Origin: Candidula unifasciata
Taxonomy: Eukaryota; Mollusca; Gastropoda; Stylommatophora; Geomitridae
Assembly: GCA_905116865.2 (NCBI GenBank)
Contig: CAJHNH020000830.1
Location: 163,371 to 227,370, forward strand
Direction of reading: 5' to 3'
Length of the DNA stretch: 64,000 bases
Shown: positions 36,901 to 48,900 of the stretch, piece by piece
Numbering within the stretch: the stretch's first letter is position 1
Layout of the letters: each line of letters starts with the position of its first letter
Position numbers and translations under genes: made by a program
The notes under the pieces: generated by a model
Database searches by the model: none
What the model was told of the DNA's origin: nothing
What the model saw: only the letters and a program-made list of their open reading frames with translations

Positions 36901-39900
36901 CAGAACATCATAATTTCTTTAAAATGACCTAGAAACATGTGTTACATTGTTTGGTTTGGAAAGAGGTAATAAAAACTTTAACTTTGCTCATTTCCTTCAC
37001 AAATCTAGAAAAGTCCATCACAAAATATTTTAATGTAATTTTTACCTAAACATTTACAGGCAGGAGCTTATAAAAGTGAAGAGTTTCGCCCCAGCCTCAT
37101 GGCCGCCTATGAGTTTTTACGGCTCACTCAGATTCCAGAGAACTTCCCAGACTACCAGAAGTACTACAGACAGATGAGTGAGGTCAGCATGCTCATACAT
37201 TAGATGAGTGTGGTATTATTTTTTTAGGCTTGGATTATGCCTGCCTTAAAAGGTGACTAAGCAGGGCTGGCTATCTCTTTGCTGAAAAACCCAGTCACTT
37301 ATATAGTAAATGTTTATATTTTTAGGCTTTGATTAAGCCTGTCTTAAAAGTTGACTAATCAGGACTCTGGCTATCTTTGAGGGAAGTGACTAAATTTAGC
37401 CTTCTTAGGGCTACATTTTTCAATATATGTTATTGGTTTATTCTGAAAACAAGTTATATCCTCAACTGGCTGTGAATTCAACACTAATTGAGTTTGAAAG
37501 CTGCATTGGCTAGCATGCTTACCTGTAGGCCTGATATTCTTCTTCTTCGCGTTCAGTTTCGTATGCTCAGGTCAGACCATCAGGTGGGTTGCCTCTATGA
37601 ACTCGCATGTCACTAGCAGGTCCTTCATGGTTCCCCACAGCTTGCTCTGCACACTTTGCTCTTGAGGCCAGGTTTCTTTTTGAAGTTGAAGGTAGTGTAG
37701 GCAGGTCTGCAGAATGTGCTTAAATGTTTGTGGCTCCTGTCTGATATGTACATTGTGGAAACTGTACAGCCTTTAATTTATGTATGTGGTAGTTAGGCCT
37801 GCTGTGTCCTGTTCTTAAACGGAAAATTGTATGTTGCTTTATGCTGAGTCTGACAAAGTCTTGTGGATATTTACTGTTGGTTTCTTTTCATCACAATTCC
37901 TTGTATTTTCCCTTGATAAGTGTTTTGATTTTTGGTAATGACAGTGAATGAGTCTGTTGTTTCTCATTTGTTCCACTTTTTGCAAGTCTGTCAACCAACT
38001 CATTTCCTGGTATACCGCAGTGAGCCGGGATCCACTGGAGAACAATTTTTCGGAGTCTTTTTAGCTGGCTGGTCAGTTCTCTCCCCATGTTGTCTTGTGG
38101 ATCTTTTTGAGTTGTCTGGAGGACTGACATGCAGTCACACAGAAAAACATTTTTGCTGTTTTTTTTTTTCAATTTTTCTTTCCTCAAGGACTTTGGTTGC
38201 ATGAATAATTGCTTGCTGCTCTGCTCTGAAGATTGTTGAGAGTCTCCTGGAGTCACATGATGTTTCAATTGTGGTCCCATCTTGGAGGCACATGATGTTT
38301 CAATTGTGGTCCCATCTTGGAGGCACATGATGTTTCAATTGTGGTCCCATCTTGGAGGCACATGATGTTTCAATTGTGGTCCCATCTTGGAGGCACATGA
38401 TGTTTCAATTGTGGTCCCATCTTGGAGGCACATGATGTTTCAATTGTGGTCCCATCTTGGAGGCACATGATGTTTCAATTGTGGTCCCATCTTGGAGGCA
38501 CATGATGTTTCAATTGTGGTCCCATCTTGGAGGCACATGATGTTTCAATTGTGGTCCCATCTTGGAGGCACATGATGTTTCAATTGTGGTCCCATCTTGC
38601 AGCATGATGACCAAACCAGCTCCTCCATTTTTTGCTGCTCAGTCCAATGATATGTCTGTGTATACCTGTGTCCATTGAGCCATTTTACTTGTTACCTCAT
38701 CCCACAGGCCAGAAATCACCTGTCATTTGTCCTTGCAGCACATTCCCTATCCGAGCATGAGGGGTTCATAGCAAAACCAAATAGACAATCCTTACCACAA
38801 CAAAACCTGGCATATGAATATTACAACAGCTGGTTTGAAAATGGAAGTAGAGGTGGTTCCTGCACTTTTTCGTTTGCTTGAGAATGAGCTATGACATACA
38901 TGCTGTGATTGTTAACTGACTCCAAAATCATGCTGAAAAAGGCTGAAACATATATGCTACATGCAGCACACATAGCTTCAGAGCTCAGAGTAATTAGCAT
39001 CCTTTATATATTTTCCCCAGGGTGTGCAGGTGTGTTGGGAAATGAACATGCAGATAGAGTGGCTGATTCTGCAGCACTCTATGATAAACTGATGCATGAT
39101 AAGCTAGATGTTGTCAAGGCCCTTTGGGAGTAAGTGAACAGTGCAGAGGAATAATTGGATTATGATGGTCTGAAAAGAATGGTAAATGTTACAATGAGAA
39201 GTGACTAGGAGATCTGCCAGATACTTCACACTAGGAGGAAAGGCGGAAAGGTCATACAGTCGGATTTTTACTGGTACCGTCAGAGTCATAACTCTTTGCT
39301 GGCTGCTGAAAATGGAGGACTTATGGAACTATCCCATGTACTGTGATGTCGGTTCTTGAACTCAACTCAGCTGAGTACACTTCCCAGTGGGACCAGTCCA
39401 GCCAGGCTATCTACTTGCTCATTCCCAAACAGGTCTGGATGGTCCATGCAACAATCTTCATTGTCAGTAACTAGAATCATGGTATTCAGAATGTGTCTTT
39501 TTCTACTTCTTCTTTTCTCTACTCCTGGAATACCTTGCGGCATCAGGGGAGGAAGAGGTCTCAAGAACATGCCCTTCTGTTCACTTCGTATATAGTACTT
39601 TTCAGTGTCTCTGGTAGTTCTGCAGTTCATCTTCTGCGTGGTTGACCTCTGGGTCTGTTCACACTGCATCTGTATGTATAACATTGCTCTCTGTGGTGCC
39701 CTGTCTGCTGCCAATCTTGTTACATGGCTGAACCATTTGATAGTAAACATCTAATTTCTGTCATGACTATTTTCCTTCTGCCTTCTGAAGACAATGTCCA
39801 TGTTTGACATTGATAGCAGAGCGTTGGTAAGAATATTGTGTTAAACAGAATGTGTGCTGCTTGAATTTCTCCATCTTTGGAGCCACTGTTATCTTTTTAT

Positions 39901-42900
39901 GAATTTTTAAAAATTTTATTTCAGGGAGGATTCCCATTCAGCACCAGAGACTGCGGTTGGATTGTGTCTGATTGCACAGCTGAGGGAATAAAAGCCATTG
40001 TAAAACTTCATGAAAAGTGTTTTGTAAACAATCCTATAAAGAAGGAGAAGTTGTTTCGGGGCATTGATGTTGTGAGTGGGTTTTTTTCCCTACAAGTTGC
40101 AATTCTGTGGTTAAATTACATTCCATGTCATCATCATCATCATCATCATGTTGTGCTGCTATGTGCCACATAGAGCTCACAATCTAGTCCTCGATTCCAT
40201 TCTGTCCTTTCAATCCTCTTAATGTTGTTCATGAATCAGTTTAGCACCTTTGACCTCTCCAGCAGTGTTCATCTTGGGATTTCGCCTGGACTTCCTCTCT
40301 CTATTTGTTTCTTGTTTCAGTGATTTTGGTGGTTCTTTGTCTGTTTCTCCTCATAATTTGCCCAGTATGTTGCCATGTTCTTTCGTGATTTAAAAAAAAA
40401 AAAATTACAGATGATTCTAGATGTTGTCTAGACATTTCATTCCATGTCAGCCTGTTCCAATGCAGACCTGATAAGGAGAACACACCAGGCACCCAAGAAA
40501 TGGTTCTTCTTATTAAAAATTCCTCTTATCCAGATAAAAGTTCAAACAAGGAGAATTGCAATGGATAAACCCATTGTTCTTCACAACATAAATTTGACAC
40601 ATCAGAGATCGGTTTAAGCTTAATTGACATTTTAAGACATAATAAGCTGCATTAATTTGGAAAGTGAACCACGGACAGTTAGCCAGTTAGGGAAAACAAA
40701 ATTATGTCAAAGCTGCAGAGATGTGATTATATAAAAAATAATGAGAATACTATGGACAAATAAAAAAGCATATAGAAGATGTCTTAAAAGAAAAAGAACT
40801 AATGACAAAACTAAGAAGCCATGTCAGGAGACAACATGTTTTCCCTTTGTGCATTGTGAGAAGGGTAGAAACTGGTGGAGTGCATCAAGACAGTTGGAAA
40901 ACTGGAGGGGAAGAGAAGCAGAGGAAGATCTTCACTAGCTGTTACAGCATGACCGGCTCCAGCTGACGGGCCATGCTGCTGACGTCACCGGTGTGGGCTA
41001 ATGCATTAAGGCAGCAGTTCTCAAACAAGAAATAAACTTTTTTTCAACAGTGGCAAGGGAAGACAACTTAAATTTGAACTTTTAAGTCTCTACATGCCTT
41101 CTTTAATAATTTCAAAATTTTCTTGAATTCGACTTTTTTTTATATTGCCACGACACCCCTGGCATATGCTCATGGCACCCCAAGGTGCCTCAGCACCCAG
41201 TTTGAGAGCCGCTGCTTAAACGCATCTTTAGCCCATCCCTGTGACATCAGCAGCATGGTCTGTCAGCTGGAGCTGGTCATAGCTACAGCTTTAGGTGTCT
41301 TTTGGGATACAGAGCTGAAGTCTTGTTTTTCACGTTCACCAGCTGTTGTCTTTGATATTTCATCCACTTCTGGACTTTGGTCTTGTTTAAGAACTTGGAG
41401 TTTTGTGTAAACATCCGTTTTACAGATCTGGCTAATATTTATACTTAGACTGTTGGTTCCTCGCCTCTTAGACAGATGTATTCCAACTGAGATGGAGGGA
41501 ATTAGGAGTCTAAAAGTTGCTTTCTACAACATACTTCTCAGGAAACAGTTTCCATATGGGTTCTTGGGCCCCATAGGTGGAAAACTAGAATAGACCCACT
41601 CTCTCCCAAACAAGCATGTCATAGGAGTTGATTAATTGGGTGCTTTCTTTGAAATCATACGGCATTGGCCTGAGAACCAAGGAACCAACAATTTGTATAC
41701 AAATGAGTCGGATCTGTAAAACAGATGTGCATGCAACACTCAGATTGTGAAGCAAGACTAAAGTCCAGAGCTGGACGAACAAACAGAACTTTCTGTCAGC
41801 CGGTGAACCAGATGTAAAGAATGGGGCAGTGGGTCTATTTTCTTTTCCCTTAACACATGGGGAAAAGCTGAAATGAGGTCTTTATCAACTCTGGCTCACT
41901 ATTCCCTAAGCTTTTAGAAAGTAGTTCAGTTGTGATAAATCATGAAAAAAGGCAGTGGTTTGTAACATACAGTTATTTAGAGGTTAACATTTATGTACCA
42001 GAATCTTAAGTTGTATTATGTAAGTATAAATGATTTGCCATTTATTCAGTACTAGTTAGCTTTTATAAGGAAGCCAGGAATAGACTTGGCAGTTTGGCAC
42101 ATTCTAGCCCATCCCATAATTTTCTCATGCAGTTCTGTGGCTATGCAGTTAATGAAAGTTTTGCATATTCTAGCCGTCTTATAATTTTCTGGTGCAGTTC
42201 TTTGGCTCGAAATTAGTAGAAGTTTGGCTTATTCTACCTGTCTTATAATTTTCTGGTGCAGTTCTGTGGCTTTGAGGTTAGTGGAATCGGTTCACAGTGC
42301 TGTCCTTGATTTGTACTAGGATGTGAGCAGATTAAAAAAAGACCACTCTCATGGGATTTAGACAGTGGTACAAGAGGCTTACCGTGGAAAAGACTGGGGC
42401 CTCACCATATAACAGAGCTATTCACCTGGTGACCCGTGGGCCAAAACTAGCATTTAGACAGTGGTACAAGATGCTTACCTTCGAAGAGACTGTGGTTTCA
42501 CAATATAACAGAGCTATTCGACTGGTGGCTCACGGGCCAAATCTGGCCCACATAGGTCTAGCAGGTGTGGGCCGCAGATCACCTGCTTGTTGTATTGTAT
42601 AAATGATCTTTCTATGCTGGGGCGGGACTCTCTGGCCTGCGACGACCCTTTCCACCCCCCCCCCCCCCCATCCCCCATTATCCAATATTTTGACCCTTAT
42701 GAAAACTCAAAGAGTGGCCCTAAAATACAATATTCCTGTAGTTAGCAGTGGATACCTTGTGGAGATGGCGCACAAATTACAACAAAAAAACAATTTCCGG
42801 TGCTTTATTAATATCCTACCCAAAACAAGGGACAGTCTAATATTTCAGGGGGTGGTAGATAGACTGCATGCAGTAGTGGGACCTAGGCTGCACTGTCTCG

Positions 42901-45900
42901 TGGAACGTAGGTGGATTATGGTTAGGGCCAGTTCTAAAAGTTTTGGGGTCGTTAAAAGCAACAGAAAGCCGGAAAACCCAGTCTTACCACCCTCTAAAAT
43001 GTTGGACTGTCATGTGACGTTGTCTGGGGTAGGATATTAATAAAGAACCCAATTTCTTTTGTTTCAGCTGCTGGATATGCGGTGTGATGACAATGGCTGG
43101 GCAACCTATGAGAACAAAAGAGGTGGAAAGTTGTTGGAAATGCTCAATGCTTCTGAAGTATTTGGTAAGATGAGGGTTCATTATCCAGTAACGCTGCCAT
43201 CAATTATCATCATCATCGTGTGCCGTGCTGGTAAGCATAGGCTGTCATTTTTTGCCACTGTCACCAGAATCCCAGATCAGTTCAGTGTTTTGTCTCAGCC
43301 CCGTCCATTTTATTTCATTGCCTTCCTCTTGTTCTCTTTACATCAATATTGCCAGCAGTTACCAAGTTCTCAAGTCAATTTCTTCTCATAACATGTCCAG
43401 AAACCGTTGATGGTGTTTAATTGTTCTAATAAGTTTACGACTTTCATCAGTTTTGATGAGAACTACTTTGTTTTTCTATCCTTTCATGATATTGTTTGCA
43501 TTCATCTCAAAAACCACATCTCTGCTGCGAGTAAATGTTTTTCAGCTTTAGTTTACTCACCCTGTCCATTACATAATTATTTCACATTAAATAATTCTAC
43601 CCATAAGATGTTGGCGTAGGCGTTGCAAACGCGCTTCATAGTGCTGGAGTGCTGGGTTCGATCCCAGCTGCAAACAATTTGTCTTGCATTGGTTTTGACA
43701 GTGGTACCGAGAGCTGACCGTTCAGATGCAGCAGCAAACTACTGAACGTAAAATTTGCCTAGAAAAACCACAACAGCCGAAAAATACTGGGGTTGGTTCT
43801 GCAAAATCCTGTAAAAGGACACGCAACTAACTTACTAACTTTTTTTTTTTTTACCTATAAAATCTCCCAGTTTGGGTTTGGTGTAGGCCATGAAACTGAT
43901 TTCTTGACTATATTTACACCGGAAAATTTTTCTCAAAATCATGATTTTATTACCTGTTGTTTTTTTTTTTTTTTTTTTTTTCATCGAACACCGGCTGTGA
44001 ATTCCAGTGGAAGGTCCCGGTTAATCGTCCGCTTGGACTTTTGGCTTTCACCTGGACCTGATTTTTGCGTGTACAACCGTTTTTCATTTCCCTGCCTCTT
44101 GGGCAGCTGTACGCCGACTTCGAAGGAAGACGTCAGGCCTATTTCTAGGGTGACTGTGGCCATTGTTTTGTGTGGGTCGAGACTTTGCCTGATTTGTGTG
44201 GTGTCCGCCTTGTCTCCTTCGCCGCAGGTATTGCCCCCGGAGTACCCCTTTGTGGAACAGTTGGCCCTCAAGGGAAGGCAGGGGCAGATCATGGGCATAC
44301 CCCGCCATCCAAGGAGGCTTCCATGCATGCAGAGCCGGCACATGGCGCTCTGGTTCTGGGCTCACCCAAGGAATCGTCACGTCCTGCACATGCCTGCTTA
44401 ACCTCACAACCGTATCAGGTCTCCCGCTCGACAGGGGCTGCGCCCTCTGGAAGTCAGCGGGGAGCAGCCCGTTGGTTTTGGACTTTTGTGACCACACAGA
44501 TAGGTACATTAGCCCGACAGAATTTCACATCCTGAATCAGGCATATCGTTATCAGTTTTGTCCCAACACTCGGGCGAGTGGGGTCTTTGGGTGTGGACAT
44601 TCGGCCTTTTTCAGTTCAGTGCAAATTTTGATGGTCAGATTTTGATCCGTATGATCTAGTTTTGTCGGACATTTAGGCTTAGCCATCCGATGGATGGTTG
44701 CTGTTGTGGTGTACCACAGCGCGGTGACGACGACACTGAGGGTTAACCGAGGATGTACGTGACTGGCCAGCCTATGGATGGTTGCTGTTGTGGTGCACCT
44801 CAGGGCGGTGACGACGACACTGAGGGCTAACCGAGGATGCACAAGGATGGCCAGCCCATGTATGGTTGCTGTTGTGGTGCACCTCAGCGCGGTGACGACG
44901 ACACTGAGAATTAACCGAGGATGAGCATTGAGCTTGTAATTTTAGCTGTACTTTTGTCTAACCTACTCATGTTCCTAATGAGTTTTGATAACATTTTTCA
45001 CCCAAGCGTTTGGGGGCGGGCTGATGAGAGCCACAAGGACACATCACCTCTGGGGGCCGCCAAACTCCGAGATCCCCTGACAGCTCTGTTAATGCTCATT
45101 TGAGACATTATCCGTGGCGCACGACGAGGACGTGCTGTAGGGGTCTTGCGTGAGGTTCCGTACAACCAGGATAGTAAAGGACTGGCGCCCGAGTGACGTA
45201 CGGAGTATCTCCTTATACACATCATGTTGGACTTAACTTCCCCTCACGCCTGTGACATAAATCACCGCGCCACTTACCTGTTGTGGATTCCCAGGCCCTA
45301 TTTGTGTGGAAAAAAGAATGGACACTGCCTGTCTAAAAAAAAGTATGTCATAGTCATAAAATTGTGGCTGATTGAGGTGTTTGCTTTCAAATCATAGTAC
45401 ATCTGCCTGAGAGGCAATAAACCAAGTGTCTGCATACAGTAAGCCAGATCTTGAAATGGATGCGCATGCAGAACTCAAGTTCTGAAACTAGACCATAGTC
45501 TATGCATGGAAGACCAACCAGAACTTTTCAGCAGAGTTTACAGCTGGTGGACGCAAATAGAAATCATGGACTTTGTTTTATCAGTTTACAGTTCTTAATA
45601 GTTGGTGTCTTACATGTTCCAAGACTTTCCCCAATTTGAGACAGTGCTCTTTGAGAGACCTGGTTTTTCTTTACATAGTATTCTGCATCAAAAATGCATA
45701 TGTTATATTTATCATCATCAAGTGCTTTGTAGACTCTTCTGAGCAGTCATGCCTCCCCACAACCTGCATTTTTCAACGGAATGTATAAGTTCATAAGCTA
45801 ACACCCCTCTATGTCACGAAAATGCTGTCAAGAATCTTCCAACTTTTTCTTCCTCTTGTCTATTTTCCACTGATCTTTCCAATGGTCATACCATGTTCCA

Positions 45901-48900
45901 GTTTCCTTATTCCGACCATGAAATGATGGTGGTTGTTTCTGATATTTATGATAACGTGACCACGAAATGATGGTGGCTGTTTCTGATATTTATGATAACG
46001 TGACCATGAAATGATAGTGGTTTGTTTCTGATATTTGTGATAACGTGACCATGAAATTATGGTGGTTTGTTTCTGATATTTGTGATAACGTGACCATGAA
46101 ATGATGGTGGTTGTTTCTGAAATTGATGATAACATGACCGCGAAATGATGGTGGCTGTTTCTGATATTTGTGATAACGTGACAATGAAATGATGGTGGTT
46201 GTTTCTGATGTTTGTGATAACGTGACAATGAAATGATGGTTGCTGTTTCTGATATTTGTGATAACGTGACCATGAAATGATGGTGGTTGTTTCTGATATT
46301 TGTGATAACGTGACCATGAAATGATGGTGGTTGTTTCTGATATTTGTGATAGTGTGACCACGAAATGATGGTGGTTGATTCTGATATTTGTGATAACGTG
46401 ACCATGAAATGATGGTGGCTGTTTCTGATATTTGTGATAACGTGACCATGACATGATGGTGGTTGATTCTGATATTTGTGATAACGTGACCATGAAATGA
46501 TGGTGGCCGTTTCAGATATTTGTGATAACGTGACCATGAAATGATGGTGGTTGTTTCTTATATTTGTGATAACGTGACCACGAAATGATGGTGGCTGTTT
46601 CTGATATTTATGATAACGTGACCATGAAATGATAGTGGTTTGTTTCTGATATTTGTGATAACGTGACCATGAAATTATGGTGGTTTGTTTCTGATATTTG
46701 TGATAACGTGACCATGAAATGATGGTGGTTGTTTCTGAAATTGATGATAACATGACCGCGAAATGATGGTGGCTGTTTCTGATATTTGTGGTAACGTGAC
46801 AATGAAATGATGGTGGTTGTTTCTGATGTTTGTGATAACGTGACAATGAAATGATGGTTGCTGTTTCTGATATTTGTGATAACGTGACCATGAAATGATG
46901 GTGGTTGTTTCTGATATTTGTGATAACGTGACCATGAAATGATGGTGGTTGTTTCTGATATTTGTGATAGTGTGACCACGAAATGATGGTGGTTGATTCT
47001 GATATTTGTGATAACGTGACCATGAAATGATGGTGGCTGTTTCTGATATTTGTGATAACGTGACCATGACATGATGGTGGTTGATTCTGATATTTGTGAT
47101 AACGTGACCATGAAATGATGGTGGCCGTTTCAGATATTTGTGATAACGTGACCATGAAATGATGGTGGTTGTTTCTTATATTTGTGATAACGTGACCACG
47201 AAATGATGGTGGTTGTTTCTGATATTTGTGATAACGTGACCATGAAATGATGGTGGTTTGTTTCTGATATTTGTGATAACGTGACCATGAAATGATGGTG
47301 GTTGTTTCTGATATTGATGATAACATGACCGCAAAATGATGGTGGCTGTTTCTGATATTTGTGATAACGTGACAACGAAATGATGGTGGTTGTTTCTGAT
47401 GTTTGTGATAATGTGACAATGAAATGATGGTGGCTGTTTCTGATATTTGTGATAACGTGACCATGAAATGATGGTTGCTGTTTCTGATATTTGTGATAAC
47501 GTGACCATGAAATGATGGTGGTTGTTTCTTATATTTGTGATAACGTGACCATGAAATGATGGTGGTTGTTTCTGATATTTGTGATAGTGTGACCACGAAA
47601 TGATGGTGGTTGATTCTGATATTTGTGATAACGTGACCATGAAATGATGGTGGCTGTTTCTGATATTTGTGATAACGTGACCATGAAATGATGGTGGTTG
47701 TTTCTGATATTTGTGATAACATGACCACGAAATGATGGTGGCCGTTTCTGATATTTATGATAACGTGACCATGAAATGATGGTGGTTGTTTCTGATATTT
47801 GTGATAACGTGACCATGAAATGATGGTGGTTATTTCTGATATTTGTGATAACGTGACAATGAAATGATGTTGGCTGTTTCTGATATTTGTGATAACGTGA
47901 CTATGAAATGATGGTGGTTGTTTCTGATATTTGTGATAACGTGACCATGAAATGATGGTGGCTGTTTCTGATATTTGTGATAACGTGACCATGAAATGAT
48001 GGTGGTTGTTTCTGATATTTGTGATAACGTGACCATGAAATGATGTTGGCTGTTTCTGATATTTGTGATAACATAACCATGAAATGATGGTGGTTTTTTT
48101 TTATATTTGTGATAACGTGACCACAAAATGATGGTGGCTGTTTTTTATATTTGTGGTATCATGACCATGAAATGATGGTGGTTGTTTTTTATATTTGTTG
48201 TATCATGACCATGAAATGATGGTGGCTGTTTTTTATATTTGTGGTATCATGACCATGAAATGATGGTGGTTGTTTTTTATATTTATGATAACGTGACCAC
48301 GAAATGATGGCATTTATTTCTGATATTTGTGATAAATTGTCTTTGGCCCTTGACTCTTTCGAAACATCTAAATTGCTCTTTCATGGCTATTTAAGAATTT
48401 TTCTGTAAAACATTTCTGAGGCGTCAAAAAATTGTGAGGCTTGTTTAGTCATTGCCCATATTATCATATTTATGTAGCATGCGAGAATTGTTTTTTCCTA
48501 ACCTCCAATGGCATATATTTATTGCATAAATTATATTACTTTAGTTTTTTTTTTTTTTTTTTTTTTATGATTGCTTTTTCACCTTAATGTATAAATGAAA
48601 ATAGGGCCTTGCAGTTTGGCAGGAGTCAGGGTTATGATTTATCCAGTATTCACTATTGTTAACAAAAGATTTGATTTGATTGATTTGATTTGATTAAAGA
48701 ACCGACATCACAGCACTCGGGGAATTACCATAAGCGCTCCATCCCCAGCGAAGAGTTCCGATACTAATGGTGCCAGTAGCATTCTGATTAAACATTCGTC
48801 TTGCCTTTCCTCTGAGCTCGAGCATCTGCCAGAACCTCTTGTCACTCCCCACTGCATCAATCTCACCAGACTGTGGTGATTCATCTGCTCCGCCGGACTG

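Noticed and set aside
38251..38600. Regularly spaced repeats that could be mistaken for a CRISPR array
   Set aside because: Units are contiguous without unique spacers, the DNA is animal nuclear, and no cas genes are present.
43605..43680. Possible tRNA gene with perfect B box GGTTCGATCC
   Set aside because: It is the head of SINE family S2; downstream sequence matches other dispersed copies and the acceptor stem is not paired.
45860..47992. 710-codon minus-strand open frame with a repeated [14 protein letters not shown] peptide
   Set aside because: It is the 44-bp minisatellite read through; all three minus frames give the same peptides in rotation, and no unique sequence flanks support a gene.
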